NCBI RefSeq assembly: GCF_001584615.1
Contig: NZ_LQQC01000008.1
Location: 62,001-126,000, forward strand
DNA from: Brevibacterium ravenspurgense
GTDB lineage: Bacteria; Actinomycetota; Actinomycetes; Actinomycetales; Brevibacteriaceae
Length of the DNA: 64,000 nt
Reading direction: 5' to 3'
Shown here: positions 9,235-17,418 of the stretch, piece after piece
Layout: each line of letters begins with the position of its first letter
How positions within the stretch are numbered: position 1 is the first letter of the stretch
Translations under genes and position numbers: made by a program
The notes under the pieces: model-generated
Told to the model about the DNA's origin: nothing
Database searches by the model: none
The model's input: the letters and a program-made list of their open reading frames with translations, nothing else

Positions 9235-10317
9235 TCACTTGGGAGCGTTCTCGGTTTCGACCTTGGTCTTGCCGTCGATGATCTCCTGCTTGATCTTTTC
9301 GACACCCTGCTTGACTTCGTCCGACACCTTGTCTTCGTAGTCGTGGAACGGAGCGATCGACACGCCTTCGTTCTTGAGGTCGCCGACGTAGGGTTCGCCG
9401 GTGAACTTGTCTTCGGAGGCTTCCTTGGCGCTGTCGTAGACGGCGTTCGACATTTCCTTGAGCACCGAGGTCAGCATGAGGTCGCCGTATTCGGTGGTTT
9501 CGTAGCCGTCAGCGTCAACCCACACAAGCGAAACATCGCCGTGCTTCTTGGCGGACTCAGCGGCACCCAGGCCGACGGGGCCTGCCACGGGCATGACGAT
9601 GTCAGCGCCCTGCGAAATGAACTGGTCGGTCAGAGCCTGGCCCTGACCCTGGTCCGAGAAGTTTCCGACGAACGAGCCCTTCTGCTTCTCCTTGTCCCAG
9701 CCGAGCAGTTCAACCTTGCCGTCGTGGTCCTTGTTGTAGCGGTCCACACCGTCAGCAAAGCCGTCCATGAAGATCGACACGGAAGGAATCTGCATACCGC
9801 CGAAGATTGCGACCTTGCCGGTTTCGGAAGTGCCGGCAGCAACGTAGCCGGCGAGGTAGGCGGCTTCAGCGGTGTTGAACACCAGCGGCTTGGCGTTGTC
9901 GTATTCGACGGTTTCGCCGTTTTCGTCCGCGAAGTAGGAGTCGACGAGCGCGTATTCGATGTCGCTGTTCTGTGCGGCCGACTTGCCGAGCTCAGCAGCG
10001 AGGTTGAAGCCCACGCCGTAGATGATGTTGCAGCCGTTCTGCACCATGGTGTCGACGTTCTGCGAGTAGTCCGACTTGTCCTTGGATTCAGCGACTGCTT
10101 CCTGCAGGCCGAAGTCCTTCACGGCGCGGTCGAAGCCGTCCTTCGACGACTGGTTGAACGACTTGTCATCCCAACCGCCTTCGTCAGAGATGATGCAGGC
10201 CTTGAAGTCCGACTTCTCGGCGTCGGCGCCGCCTTCGGGGGCTTCGCCACAGGCGGAAAGAGCGAGAGCTGCGGTCGCGAAAACGGCGACGGCAGGAGCG
10301 AGGAATTTGCGCTTCAC
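9235..10317 (-). CDS. BMP-family nucleoside-binding lipoprotein
   Basis: 360-residue substrate-binding lipoprotein of the Bmp/PnrA family. A signal peptide ends in lipobox LALSAC with Cys23, after which residues 24-360 carry family features: ACIISDEGGWDDKSFNQSS, YGVGFNLAAELG, VAIFGGMQIPSVSIFMDGFADGV and DIVMPVAGPVGLGA. The start is GTG at 10315-10317, with AAGGA 7 nt upstream; a longer frame upstream lacks such a site and would spoil the signal peptide. It is the first gene of the uptake operon and would capture purine or pyrimidine nucleosides outside the membrane. Confidence 0.94.
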   Translation of the reverse strand: MKRKFLAPAVAVFATAALALSACGEAPEGGADAEKSDFKACIISDEGGWDDKSFNQSSKDGFDRAVKDFGLQEAVAESKDKSDYSQNVDTMVQNGCNIIYGVGFNLAAELGKSAAQNSDIEYALVDSYFADENGETVEYDNAKPLVFNTAEAAYLAGYVAAGTSETGKVAIFGGMQIPSVSIFMDGFADGVDRYNKDHDGKVELLGWDKEKQKGSFVGNFSDQGQGQALTDQFISQGADIVMPVAGPVGLGAAESAKKHGDVSLVWVDADGYETTEYGDLMLTSVLKEMSNAVYDSAKEASEDKFTGEPYVGDLKNEGVSIAPFHDYEDKVSDEVKQGVEKIKQEIIDGKTKVETENAPK

Positions 10318-10390
10318 AGTCACTTCCTTAGAACGACGCACCGTGCGGGGGATCGATCGAAGCTCTCTAAGCACAGCTTTCTGAACAGCC

Positions 10391-10416
10391 CACGCGTGAT
10401 GCGTGCAGTGATATTA
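10391..10416 (-). promoter_or_regulatory. Candidate bmpA operon promoter with overlapping dyad
   Basis: On the minus strand TAATAT (10416-10411) could be a -10 box. Just downstream, about where transcription would begin, is the dyad CACGC-N5-GCGTG (10391-10405), which could be a repressor operator. No good -35 box was found, so this is tentative. The leader to the GTG start would be roughly 90 nt. Confidence 0.35.
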
Positions 10417-10658
10417 CGCCTTCAAGAATACTGGAAGAACACCCAGGATTTCGTGAGGGGATGCTCAGCACCTAGCCGGAGACACAGCACGCCCGGTATT
10501 GCAAGAGTCAACGGGGCGTGATCTTCAGCACACTCGCATCTCGCTATCCGAAATAGCACCCCCGAGTTCTCGGCGTTTTCACTGATCAACACCGATTCCA
10601 AGGCTCTTTGAATCCCAAAAGACGGACAAGCTTTCAGAAATCACCGAGCTTCCCCAAT

Positions 10659-10671
10659 TAGGATGCGGCCC
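10659..10671 (+). promoter_or_regulatory. -10 box TAGGAT directly before the MarR start (leaderless)
   Basis: TAGGAT at 10659-10664 is followed by 7 nt and then the ATG at 10672. There is no Shine-Dalgarno sequence. This spacing is that of leaderless actinobacterial transcripts and favours the ATG at 10672 over the in-frame ATG at 10663, which lies inside the box. Confidence 0.55.
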
Positions 10672-11202
10672 ATGCTTCCGGAATCCCTTAACCGCCTGTT
10701 CGACACTGCCGGAAAAGAGCAGTTCCCATCGGACTCTGACTTCAATGCGGAACTTGCGCATCTGGTTCACGCCAATATGGCGCAGACCAATCTCATCCGC
10801 ACCGCGCAGGCGCATTTCGCGCGTCGTCACGGCCTCAACCTCGTTGACTTCACCGTCCTGACCGAGATCATCCACGCGACAGACGAACGCACCACCGTCA
10901 CTCCCGGCTTCATCAGCGAACGCCTAGCGCTTTCGGCTTCAACCCTGACCTCTATTCTTGAGCGTCTGGTCTCCCGCCGTCTGCTGGTGCGCGAACGCGA
11001 CACGGCCGACAAGCGTCGGATTGCAGTCAGCTACACGTCAGATGCCGCGCAGCTCGTTACAGACTTCTACAGTTCGGTCGGTCAAATCTACGCGGCAGCT
11101 TTCGCCGACGAAGGCAAAACAGAAGGGGCCCTCGAACTGACGCAGAAGCTCGAGGATGCCAACCGGTCCCTCTACGAATCTCTGCGCGACCGCATCCTCT
11201 GA
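10672..11202 (+). CDS. MarR-family transcriptional regulator
   Basis: 176-residue winged-helix protein. The central helix-turn-helix runs through TPGFISERLALSASTLTSILERLVSRRL (about residues 75-102), followed by the wing LVRERDTADKRRIAVSYT typical of MarR, including the DxR and R residues. The N-terminal helices (ELAHLVHANMAQTNLIRTAQAHFARRHG) would form the dimer interface. Start chosen from the TAGGAT box (see that entry). It stands alone on +, facing the MMPL transporter across a bidirectional terminator. The target is unknown; autoregulation or control of the divergent bmpA operon is possible but unproven. Confidence 0.88.
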   Translation: MLPESLNRLFDTAGKEQFPSDSDFNAELAHLVHANMAQTNLIRTAQAHFARRHGLNLVDFTVLTEIIHATDERTTVTPGFISERLALSASTLTSILERLVSRRLLVRERDTADKRRIAVSYTSDAAQLVTDFYSSVGQIYAAAFADEGKTEGALELTQKLEDANRSLYESLRDRIL

Positions 11203-11264
11203 CCAACTGCCGGCACCGGGACTCAATCCCAAGGAGCCGACAGCTCATATTCATCCAACAGCTG

Positions 11265-11292
11265 GGGGTCCGCACCAACAGGTGCGGACCCC
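11265..11292. terminator. Bidirectional terminator between marR and the MMPL gene
   Basis: 12-nt perfect arms GGGGTCCGCACC (11265-11276) and GGTGCGGACCCC (11281-11292) enclose an AACA loop. The hairpin lies between the convergent stops of marR (+) and the MMPL transporter (-). Confidence 0.8.
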
Positions 11293-11331
11293 AGTTCTAT
11301 CCTCTACCCCAGCGGACCAGGAGGCACAGGA

Positions 11332-13398
11332 TCAAGCGGCAGCTTCCACCTCGGCAGCTTGGGAGTGCGGTTTGCTGGGCCACCAGATCTTGTCGCCGAT
11401 CAGGGTGAACACGGCCGGGACAATGACAGTGCGCACCAGCAGCGTGTCGATCAGCACGCCGATTCCCACGATCAGGCCCAGCTGACCCAGGGTGACCAGC
11501 GGCAGCACGCCAAGAGCGGCGAAAACAGCGGCGAGGACAATGCCCGCGCTCGTAATGACCCCACCGGTGTGAGTGACCGCTTCGACCATCCCCTTCGCGG
11601 TGCCGTGCTCAGCGGCCTCGCGGCGGGCGCGGTGCACCAGGAAGATGGTGTAGTCAATGCCGAGTGCCACAAGGAACAGGAACGACAGAAGCGGAACCTG
11701 CAGGTCGAGCGCCTCGCTGCCGAGGACCACGCGGCTGAGAACCCAACCCGCACCGATCGCGGCGAGCGCACTGGCGGCGTTGATCGCCAACAGAACGAAC
11801 GGGGCGAGCGCGGAGCGGGCCACGCAGAACAGCACGATGAGCGTCACTCCGAGAATCAGCGGAACAATCAGTGCGAAGTCCTGGGCGTTGCCCGCACGCG
11901 CATCGACATCCGCTGCGACCTGTCCGCCGACGAGGGCATCAGCTCCGCCAACCGCACCGACGGCTTCGCGCAGCTCATCAATCTGGGCGAGGCTCTTATC
12001 CGTGCTCGGGCTGTAGTCGCTGGTCACCATGATCTTCGACAGACCATTGTGCGTGTCGATTTCACCGGCGCGGACGATTCCATCGCGGTCTTCCACCGCT
12101 GCTACGACGTCGTCAGCTTTGTCTTCGTTTGCCACGATCAGGATCGGCTGAGCCTCCCCCGGCGGGAAATGCTGCGACAAGGTTTCCAGACCGGCGGCGG
12201 ACTCCGACTGCACGCGGAAGCGATCCAGCTGGTCAAGCCCGACCTTCACGCCGAACAGGCCGGAGGCCATGATGGCCAGCAGGGCGATGCCGGCACCGGC
12301 TGACACCAGCGGACGGCGCACAACAGCGGTCGCTACACGGCGCCACACCCCATCCCGGCGCCCCTTGGTCCCGGAGCGCGGGATCGAGGGCCAGAAGGCG
12401 CCTCGTCCGACGATGGCGAGCATCGGCGGCAGCAGAAGAAGAACACCGGCCAGAGCGGTCAGCAGACCGATTGCCGAGGTGATGCCCAGGCCGTGTGTGC
12501 CGGGAATGACGGCCAGCACCAGGGTCAGCAGGGACAGCACAACCGTGAGGTTCGAGGCGAGAATCGCACCGACTGTGTGCTTCCAGGCGACCGCCAGGGC
12601 TGCGCGGTGATCGGTGTGGCGCAGCAGCTCTTCGCGGTAGCGCGAAATGAGCAGCAGCGCATAGTTCGTGCCCGCACCGAAGACCAACACGCTGATGATG
12701 CCGGCATCGAACTGCAGGTTCCACGCTTGGCCGGCAGCCGCGGTGAGACGGCCCGCAAGACCATCGGCCAGGCCGACCGCGATCAGCGGCACCAGCCACA
12801 GGATCGGCGAACGGTAGGTGACGATCAGCAGAACGGCGACGATCGCAATCGTCACCGCCAGCAGCGTGAAGTCAGCGCCGTCGAAGGCGGCAGCGACGTC
12901 AGCACCGAAGGCCGGCCCGCCGGTGACTTCCAGTTTGAGGTCGGCCGGGCCGTGTTCGGCGACTGTGCTGCGCAGATCGCCGATGACTTCGGCGTTGGCT
13001 GTGTTGGATTCGCCGGTCGTGATCGGCACGAGGAGCACAGCCGCTTCGCCGTCTTCGCTGAGGATAGGGTCTGAGGCCTCACCGTCATTGGATGCGGTGG
13101 TTTCGTTCAGCGTGCCGGCGAGATCTTTCAGCGCTTTCGTCTGCCTATCGGTGATTTCCCCGCCGTCGCGCGCGGTGGCCACAATGAGCACGGACTGTTC
13201 GTCCGCGCCGGGAAATTCGTCGAGCAGGACCTGGGCCCGTTGGGATTCGGATTCGGGCGGGGCCTGTTCGCTGGCTTCGGGTGCTTTCGCCGAACCGAAA
13301 ACGCCGAACAGCACTCCCATCACCACCAGCCCAATGATGAGCGTGAGCCACGAACCCTTCTTGGATGTGATTCTGTCTGCAAAGCCGTGTCGTTCCAT
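11332..13398 (-). CDS. MMPL-family RND-type transporter
   Basis: 688-residue membrane protein with two MMPL repeats. TM1 is near residues 17-37, then an extracytoplasmic porter loop (about 38-175), then five TM segments (LLAVTIAIVAVLLIVTYRS, ISVLVFGAGTNYALLLISRYREEL and others), a second loop (about 375-500) and five to six more TMs with FLFLVALGIDYTIFLVHRARREA. The paired GAGTNYALLL and ALGIDYTIFL segments carry the proton-relay Tyr seen in this family. The mycobacterial relatives export lipids; in organisms without mycolates, homologues are usually uncharacterised drug or lipid exporters. It is monocistronic, ATG start, with a short Ala/Glu tail. Confidence 0.9.
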   Translation of the reverse strand: MERHGFADRITSKKGSWLTLIIGLVVMGVLFGVFGSAKAPEASEQAPPESESQRAQVLLDEFPGADEQSVLIVATARDGGEITDRQTKALKDLAGTLNETTASNDGEASDPILSEDGEAAVLLVPITTGESNTANAEVIGDLRSTVAEHGPADLKLEVTGGPAFGADVAAAFDGADFTLLAVTIAIVAVLLIVTYRSPILWLVPLIAVGLADGLAGRLTAAAGQAWNLQFDAGIISVLVFGAGTNYALLLISRYREELLRHTDHRAALAVAWKHTVGAILASNLTVVLSLLTLVLAVIPGTHGLGITSAIGLLTALAGVLLLLPPMLAIVGRGAFWPSIPRSGTKGRRDGVWRRVATAVVRRPLVSAGAGIALLAIMASGLFGVKVGLDQLDRFRVQSESAAGLETLSQHFPPGEAQPILIVANEDKADDVVAAVEDRDGIVRAGEIDTHNGLSKIMVTSDYSPSTDKSLAQIDELREAVGAVGGADALVGGQVAADVDARAGNAQDFALIVPLILGVTLIVLFCVARSALAPFVLLAINAASALAAIGAGWVLSRVVLGSEALDLQVPLLSFLFLVALGIDYTIFLVHRARREAAEHGTAKGMVEAVTHTGGVITSAGIVLAAVFAALGVLPLVTLGQLGLIVGIGVLIDTLLVRTVIVPAVFTLIGDKIWWPSKPHSQAAEVEAAA

Positions 13399-13552
13399 GC
13401 TTCCAGTTCACCGAAAACACGGGGCGATTCCATCGGTGCTTCGGCTAGACCGGAGTCATACTTTCGGCTGACACGGGGTTGGCTTCAGTTGGGTTGGTGC
13501 TGCTGCCGCGGGGCGGCTGGCAGGGGGCGGCTGACCAGCTGCCGCGGCCTGT

Positions 13553-15370
13553 TCAACTGTCTTCGAGCAGGTCAGACAGTTCGAGCCAGCGCTCTTCGAG
13601 CTGTTCGGCTTCTTCGCGGTGGCCACGCAGCTCTTCACCGAGCGCCTGCAGGCCTTCGAAGTCGGTCTGGTCGTGTTCGCCGAGCCGTTCGAGCACCTTC
13701 TCGATTTCGCCGTTGACCCGTTCGAGCCGGCGTTCAATCGCGCCGACTTCTTTGCGCTTGGCGTGCCTCTCGGCACCGGTCAGGCCGCTGCTTTCTGAAG
13801 CTCCCGAGGTGCCGCTCCCCTGGCTCTTGGAAGTTCGGCCGCCGTTTGCGTCGTCATCGGAACCGTCAAGTTCAGCTGCCAGCTTCAGGTATTCGTCGAT
13901 TCCGCCGGGCACGTGGCGCAGTGTGCCGTCGAGGATGGCGTACTGCTGGTCGGTGACGCGCTCAATGAGGTAGCGGTCGTGGGACACGACGATGAGCGTG
14001 CCCGGCCAGGAGTCCATGAGGTCTTCCATGGCGGCGAGCATGTCGGCATCGACGTCGTTGGTCGGTTCGTCCAGCAGGATGACGTTGGGTTCGTCCAGCA
14101 GCAACAGCAGCAGCTGGAGGCGCTTCTTCTGTCCGCCGGAGAGATCTTCGACGTAGGAGGACAGGTGTGCCCGCTGGAAGCCCAGGCGTTCCAGTAGCTG
14201 TGCCGGGGTGTGGTCTTTGCCGTCGATTTCGAAGCTCGTCTTGGTCCGCGCCAGCACTTCGCGCACACGGTCGCGGCCGATGTCGGCAAGCTGGGAGAAC
14301 TGCTGGTCGAGCACGCCGAGTTTGACGGTTTTGCCGTGTTTGATTCGCCCGTCGGTTGGCTGCAGGCTGCCGGCGATCAGCCCCAGGAGCGTTGATTTTC
14401 CAGAGCCGTTGCGGCCCAGGATTCCGGTGCGCTCACCCGGGGCGATCCGCCACGTGACATTCGTGAGCACGTAGCCGTCCGGGTAGGCGAAGGCCACGTC
14501 TTCAAGGTCGACGACGTCCTTGCCCAGGCGCGACACCGCGAGGCGTTTGAGTTCGAGTGAGTCGCGCACCGGCGGAACGTCTGCGATGAGCTGGTTGGCT
14601 GCCTCAACGCGGAACTTCGGCTTGGAGGTGCGGGCGGGAGCGCCGCGACGCAGCCAAGCGAGTTCTTTGCGCATGAGGTTCTGGCGCTTGGCTTCTGCCG
14701 CTGCGGCAAGGCGGTCACGTTCGACCCGCTGCAGGACATAGGCCGCGTAGCCGCCCTCAAACTGGTCGACCGTGCCGTCATGGACTTCCCACGTGTCGGT
14801 GCTGACCTCATCGAGGAACCACCTGTCGTGGGTGACCACCATGAGTCCGCCTGAGTTCTTGGGCCAGCGTTTGTTGAGGTGCCCGGCCAGCCAGGCAATG
14901 CCCTCAACGTCGAGGTGGTTGGTCGGTTCGTCGAGTGCCAGAACATCCCAGTCGCCGACCAACAGTGCAGCGAGCGCTACGCGCCTGCGCTGTCCGCCGG
15001 AAAGCGCGGAGACCTTCCGGTCCCAGTCAAGGTCGCCCACGAGGCCTGCGATGATGTCGCGGATGTTGGCGTCCGAGGCCCATTCGTATTCGGGGCGGTC
15101 GCCCACGATTGCTGTGCCGACGGTGTCATCAGGGTTGAGGTTGTCGGTCTGAGTGAGGACTCCCACGCGCAGACCGCCGCGCTGAGTCACTCGGCCGGAA
15201 TCGGGTTCCATCTGGCCGGTCAGCAGCGCCATGAGCGTTGATTTGCCGTCGCCGTTGCGGCCGACGATGCCGATGCGGTCGCCTTCGTGGATTCCGATGG
15301 TGAGCGAATCGAAAACGGTTTTCGTGGGATAGTCCAGCGAAATGTCTTCGGCTCCGATCAGATGTGCCAC
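13553..15370 (-). CDS. ABC-F family ATPase (Uup/EttA-like)
   Basis: 605-residue soluble protein with two ABC domains and no membrane segment. Domain 1 has GRNGDGKST (about residues 38-46), LSGGQRRRVALAALLVGDWDVLALDEPTNHLD; domain 2 has GRNGSGKST, LSGGQKKRLQLLLLLLDEPNVILLDEPTNDVD. Between them is the ABC-F linker (residues about 205-265), and the last 75 residues form a charged coiled coil (RHAKRKEVGAIERRLERVNGEIEKVLERLGEH) as in Uup. Such proteins act on the ribosome or on branched DNA. A Ser/Gly linker (GSGTSGASESSG) before the coil holds a CGAGGTGCCG motif. GTG start with AAGGA upstream. Last gene after rsmA-ispE. Confidence 0.92.
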   Translation of the reverse strand: MAHLIGAEDISLDYPTKTVFDSLTIGIHEGDRIGIVGRNGDGKSTLMALLTGQMEPDSGRVTQRGGLRVGVLTQTDNLNPDDTVGTAIVGDRPEYEWASDANIRDIIAGLVGDLDWDRKVSALSGGQRRRVALAALLVGDWDVLALDEPTNHLDVEGIAWLAGHLNKRWPKNSGGLMVVTHDRWFLDEVSTDTWEVHDGTVDQFEGGYAAYVLQRVERDRLAAAAEAKRQNLMRKELAWLRRGAPARTSKPKFRVEAANQLIADVPPVRDSLELKRLAVSRLGKDVVDLEDVAFAYPDGYVLTNVTWRIAPGERTGILGRNGSGKSTLLGLIAGSLQPTDGRIKHGKTVKLGVLDQQFSQLADIGRDRVREVLARTKTSFEIDGKDHTPAQLLERLGFQRAHLSSYVEDLSGGQKKRLQLLLLLLDEPNVILLDEPTNDVDADMLAAMEDLMDSWPGTLIVVSHDRYLIERVTDQQYAILDGTLRHVPGGIDEYLKLAAELDGSDDDANGGRTSKSQGSGTSGASESSGLTGAERHAKRKEVGAIERRLERVNGEIEKVLERLGEHDQTDFEGLQALGEELRGHREEAEQLEERWLELSDLLEDS

Positions 15371-15520
15371 GGCGCGTCCTTCCTGCAGTCAGCGGCTGAG
15401 GCGTTTCAGCCGTCGTCTCAGTCTATTGGTCGCGGGCTTTGTTCAGCGGGGAGGTTCAGTGTTCGAGCAGACACAGTCTGCGGCAAGGCACAGCCCCACG
15501 CGAGCCGTAATCCTCAGCTC

Positions 15521-16429
15521 TCAGTCTTCAACTACGTGGGCTCCCGGTGCAGGGCCCGATGTGCGCACAACATTGCGCACGGACGTGCTGGCTTCGAGCA
15601 TGACCGCAAGATCGAGTGCGTGAGTGTCGTCTTCGACGAGGAATGCAACCGTCGGCCCCGAACCGGACACGAGTCCCCCGAGAGCCTCGGCTTCACGGCC
15701 GGTTTCCAGCACCTCGCGCAGCTGGGGAAGCATGTCGCAGGCGGCGGCTTCGAGGTCGTTGTGGAGTGCCTCGGCCAGCTGGTGCGGATCCCCGGACACG
15801 AAGGCTGCGACCGCGGCCTCCGCATCGAGAGTCGGGCCCGGTGCGCGACCCTCGGCGCGCATCTGGTCCAGCCGACCGTAGACGTTCGGGGTTGACAGTT
15901 CGCTTGCCGAGGTTGCCAGCACCCAGTGGAACTGCGCATCGGACATGACGGTGGCGAGCTCGTCACCTCGGCCGGTGCCGATCGCGGTGCCGCCCATGAG
16001 CGCAAACGGGACGTCCGCCCCGAGGGTCGCTGCTGTGTCGTGGAGCAGCTGCGGGTCGTCCAGGCCGATCCACGCGGCGTAGGCCACGAGCGCTGCTGCG
16101 GCGTCGGCAGAACCACCGCCCATACCGCCGGCAACCGGCACGTTCTTGTCGATGGCAATGTCGACGGGGACGTGGGTATCTGTCGCCTGCGCGAGAGCGC
16201 TCACGGCCTTCCGGGCCAGGTTCCGGTCATCACAGGGAATGGATGACGAGGAGTAGGGGCCTGCCACTGTCACCTTCGGGTTGGCAGGGTCGTCGGCTTC
16301 TGTCAGTGCGATGGTTTCGCGCACATTGAGGGCGTGGAAGACGGTGACGAGGTCGTGGTAGCCATCGTCGCCAGCCTCGCCGACGCCGAGCATTGCATTG
16401 ACTTTGCCGTGAGCGGTGGCCCGGATCAT
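15521..16429 (-). CDS. ispE: 4-diphosphocytidyl-2-C-methyl-D-erythritol kinase
   Basis: 302-residue GHMP kinase of the MEP isoprenoid pathway; it phosphorylates CDP-ME at the 2-hydroxyl. The ATP-binding glycine-rich segment PVAGGMGGGSADAAAAL lies near residues 97-113, HGKVNAMLGVG with the conserved Lys and Asn is at the N-terminus, and LVSGSGPTVAFL is motif 3. The start is ATG at 16427-16429 with AGAGGAG just upstream; a longer open frame reaches into rsmA but has no homology. It is flanked by rsmA upstream and an ABC-F gene downstream, the usual actinobacterial order, with about 110-150 nt gaps. Confidence 0.95.
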   Translation of the reverse strand: MIRATAHGKVNAMLGVGEAGDDGYHDLVTVFHALNVRETIALTEADDPANPKVTVAGPYSSSSIPCDDRNLARKAVSALAQATDTHVPVDIAIDKNVPVAGGMGGGSADAAAALVAYAAWIGLDDPQLLHDTAATLGADVPFALMGGTAIGTGRGDELATVMSDAQFHWVLATSASELSTPNVYGRLDQMRAEGRAPGPTLDAEAAVAAFVSGDPHQLAEALHNDLEAAACDMLPQLREVLETGREAEALGGLVSGSGPTVAFLVEDDTHALDLAVMLEASTSVRNVVRTSGPAPGAHVVED

Positions 16430-16541
16430 GTGGCTCCTCTGATTGCTTGAGTCCACACTATCGGCTGAAGCGGATTTGTCAGGTGGAACGGGGTTTTTGT
16501 CAGGTCGAGCGGGGCCTGTGCTTCGGCTGCTTCGGCGCGGG

Positions 16542-17393
16542 TCAGGCTTGCGCTTCGGCGCGGGCGAGCGCGATGAAGTCTTCGATCGCGAGGGTTTCGC
16601 CGCGTGCCTGCGGGCTGATGCCTGCGGCTTCAAGAACCTTCTGGGAGGCTTCTCCCCCGCCGAATACACCGCTGAGGGCAGCGCGCAGGGTTTTGCGACG
16701 CTGGGCGAAAGCCGCGTCGATGAGCGCGAAGACGCGGTCCCGCTCAACCTGGTCGGCTCCCGGCAGCGGCTGGGTGTGGCGGACGATCCGCACGAGTCCC
16801 GATCCGATGTTCGGTGCGGGCCAGAAGATGTTCTTCCCTATGTCAGAGCCTCGGGATACGGTTCCGTACCACTGGGCTTTGAGGCTGGGCACACCGTACA
16901 CCCTGTTGCCCGGGCGGGCCGCCAGCCGGTCCGCGACTTCTGCCTGCACCATGACAAGCACATTGTCGATAGAAGGGAACTGCGCCAGGAAGTGCAGAAG
17001 CACCGGGACGGCCACGTTGTACGGCAGGTTCGCCACGAGTGCCCGCGGTTCGGCGGGCAGTTCAGTCACGTGCAGGGCGTCGCCGACCACCAGGTCGAAC
17101 GCGGCGTCAGGACCGTGGAGTTCTTCTACTGTCCGCGGCAAGCGCGAGGCCAAAAGCTCATCGAGTTCGACGGCGACCACCGGGTGACCCGCCTCCAAGA
17201 GCCCCAGAGTGAGCGAGCCCAAGCCGGGCCCCACCTCGGCAACGGTGATGCCGGGTTCCAACTGTGCTTCGGCGACGATCATGCGCACCGTGTTGGGGTC
17301 GATCACGAAGTTCTGGCCGCGCTGTTTGGTGGGGCGCAGGCCCAGTTCCGCGGCGATCTCGCGCACAGTGCGGGCGGTCAGGAGGGTAGTCAC
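16542..17393 (-). CDS. rsmA: 16S rRNA (adenine1518-N6/adenine1519-N6)-dimethyltransferase
   Basis: 283-residue KsgA/RsmA methyltransferase that dimethylates two adenines in helix 45 of 16S rRNA during 30S maturation. Motifs seen: GQNFVIDPNTVRMIV (residues about 25-39), SAM site EVGPGLGSLTLGLLE, acidic VAVELDE, and catalytic NLPYNVAVPVL. The C-terminal domain has FALIDAAFAQRRKTLRAAL. The start is GTG at 17391-17393. An AGGAG only 1 nt upstream is too close to serve as a ribosome site; a -10-like TAGGCT 6 nt upstream points to a leaderless mRNA. It heads the rsmA-ispE-ABC-F operon. Confidence 0.95.
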   Translation of the reverse strand: MTTLLTARTVREIAAELGLRPTKQRGQNFVIDPNTVRMIVAEAQLEPGITVAEVGPGLGSLTLGLLEAGHPVVAVELDELLASRLPRTVEELHGPDAAFDLVVGDALHVTELPAEPRALVANLPYNVAVPVLLHFLAQFPSIDNVLVMVQAEVADRLAARPGNRVYGVPSLKAQWYGTVSRGSDIGKNIFWPAPNIGSGLVRIVRHTQPLPGADQVERDRVFALIDAAFAQRRKTLRAALSGVFGGGEASQKVLEAAGISPQARGETLAIEDFIALARAEAQA

Positions 17394-17399
17394 GCTCCT

Positions 17400-17411
17400 A
17401 GCCTATAGGCT
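17400..17411. promoter_or_regulatory. Palindromic, shared -10 element for two divergent leaderless genes
   Basis: The 12-bp palindrome AGCCTATAGGCT reads TAGGCT on both strands. On + it ends 7 nt before the methyltransferase ATG (17419); on - it ends 6 nt before the rsmA GTG (17393). TANNNT plus 6-7 nt to the start codon is the arrangement of leaderless promoters, so one dyad appears to serve both genes. Confidence 0.6.
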
Positions 17412-17418
17412 CGAGGGC

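Larger units (their letters stand above)
10318..10671. other. Divergent intergenic region between bmpA (-) and marR (+)
   Basis: 354 nt without a credible gene. It holds a candidate bmpA promoter box (TAATAT on the minus strand, 10411-10416), an inverted repeat at 10391-10405, and the TAGGAT box directly before the MarR start. Nothing else was recognised. Confidence 0.6.

Noticed and set aside
16430-16747. N-terminal extension of IspE
   Set aside because: A good ribosome site lies at the ATG at 16427-16429 and the extra region overlaps rsmA in another frame.
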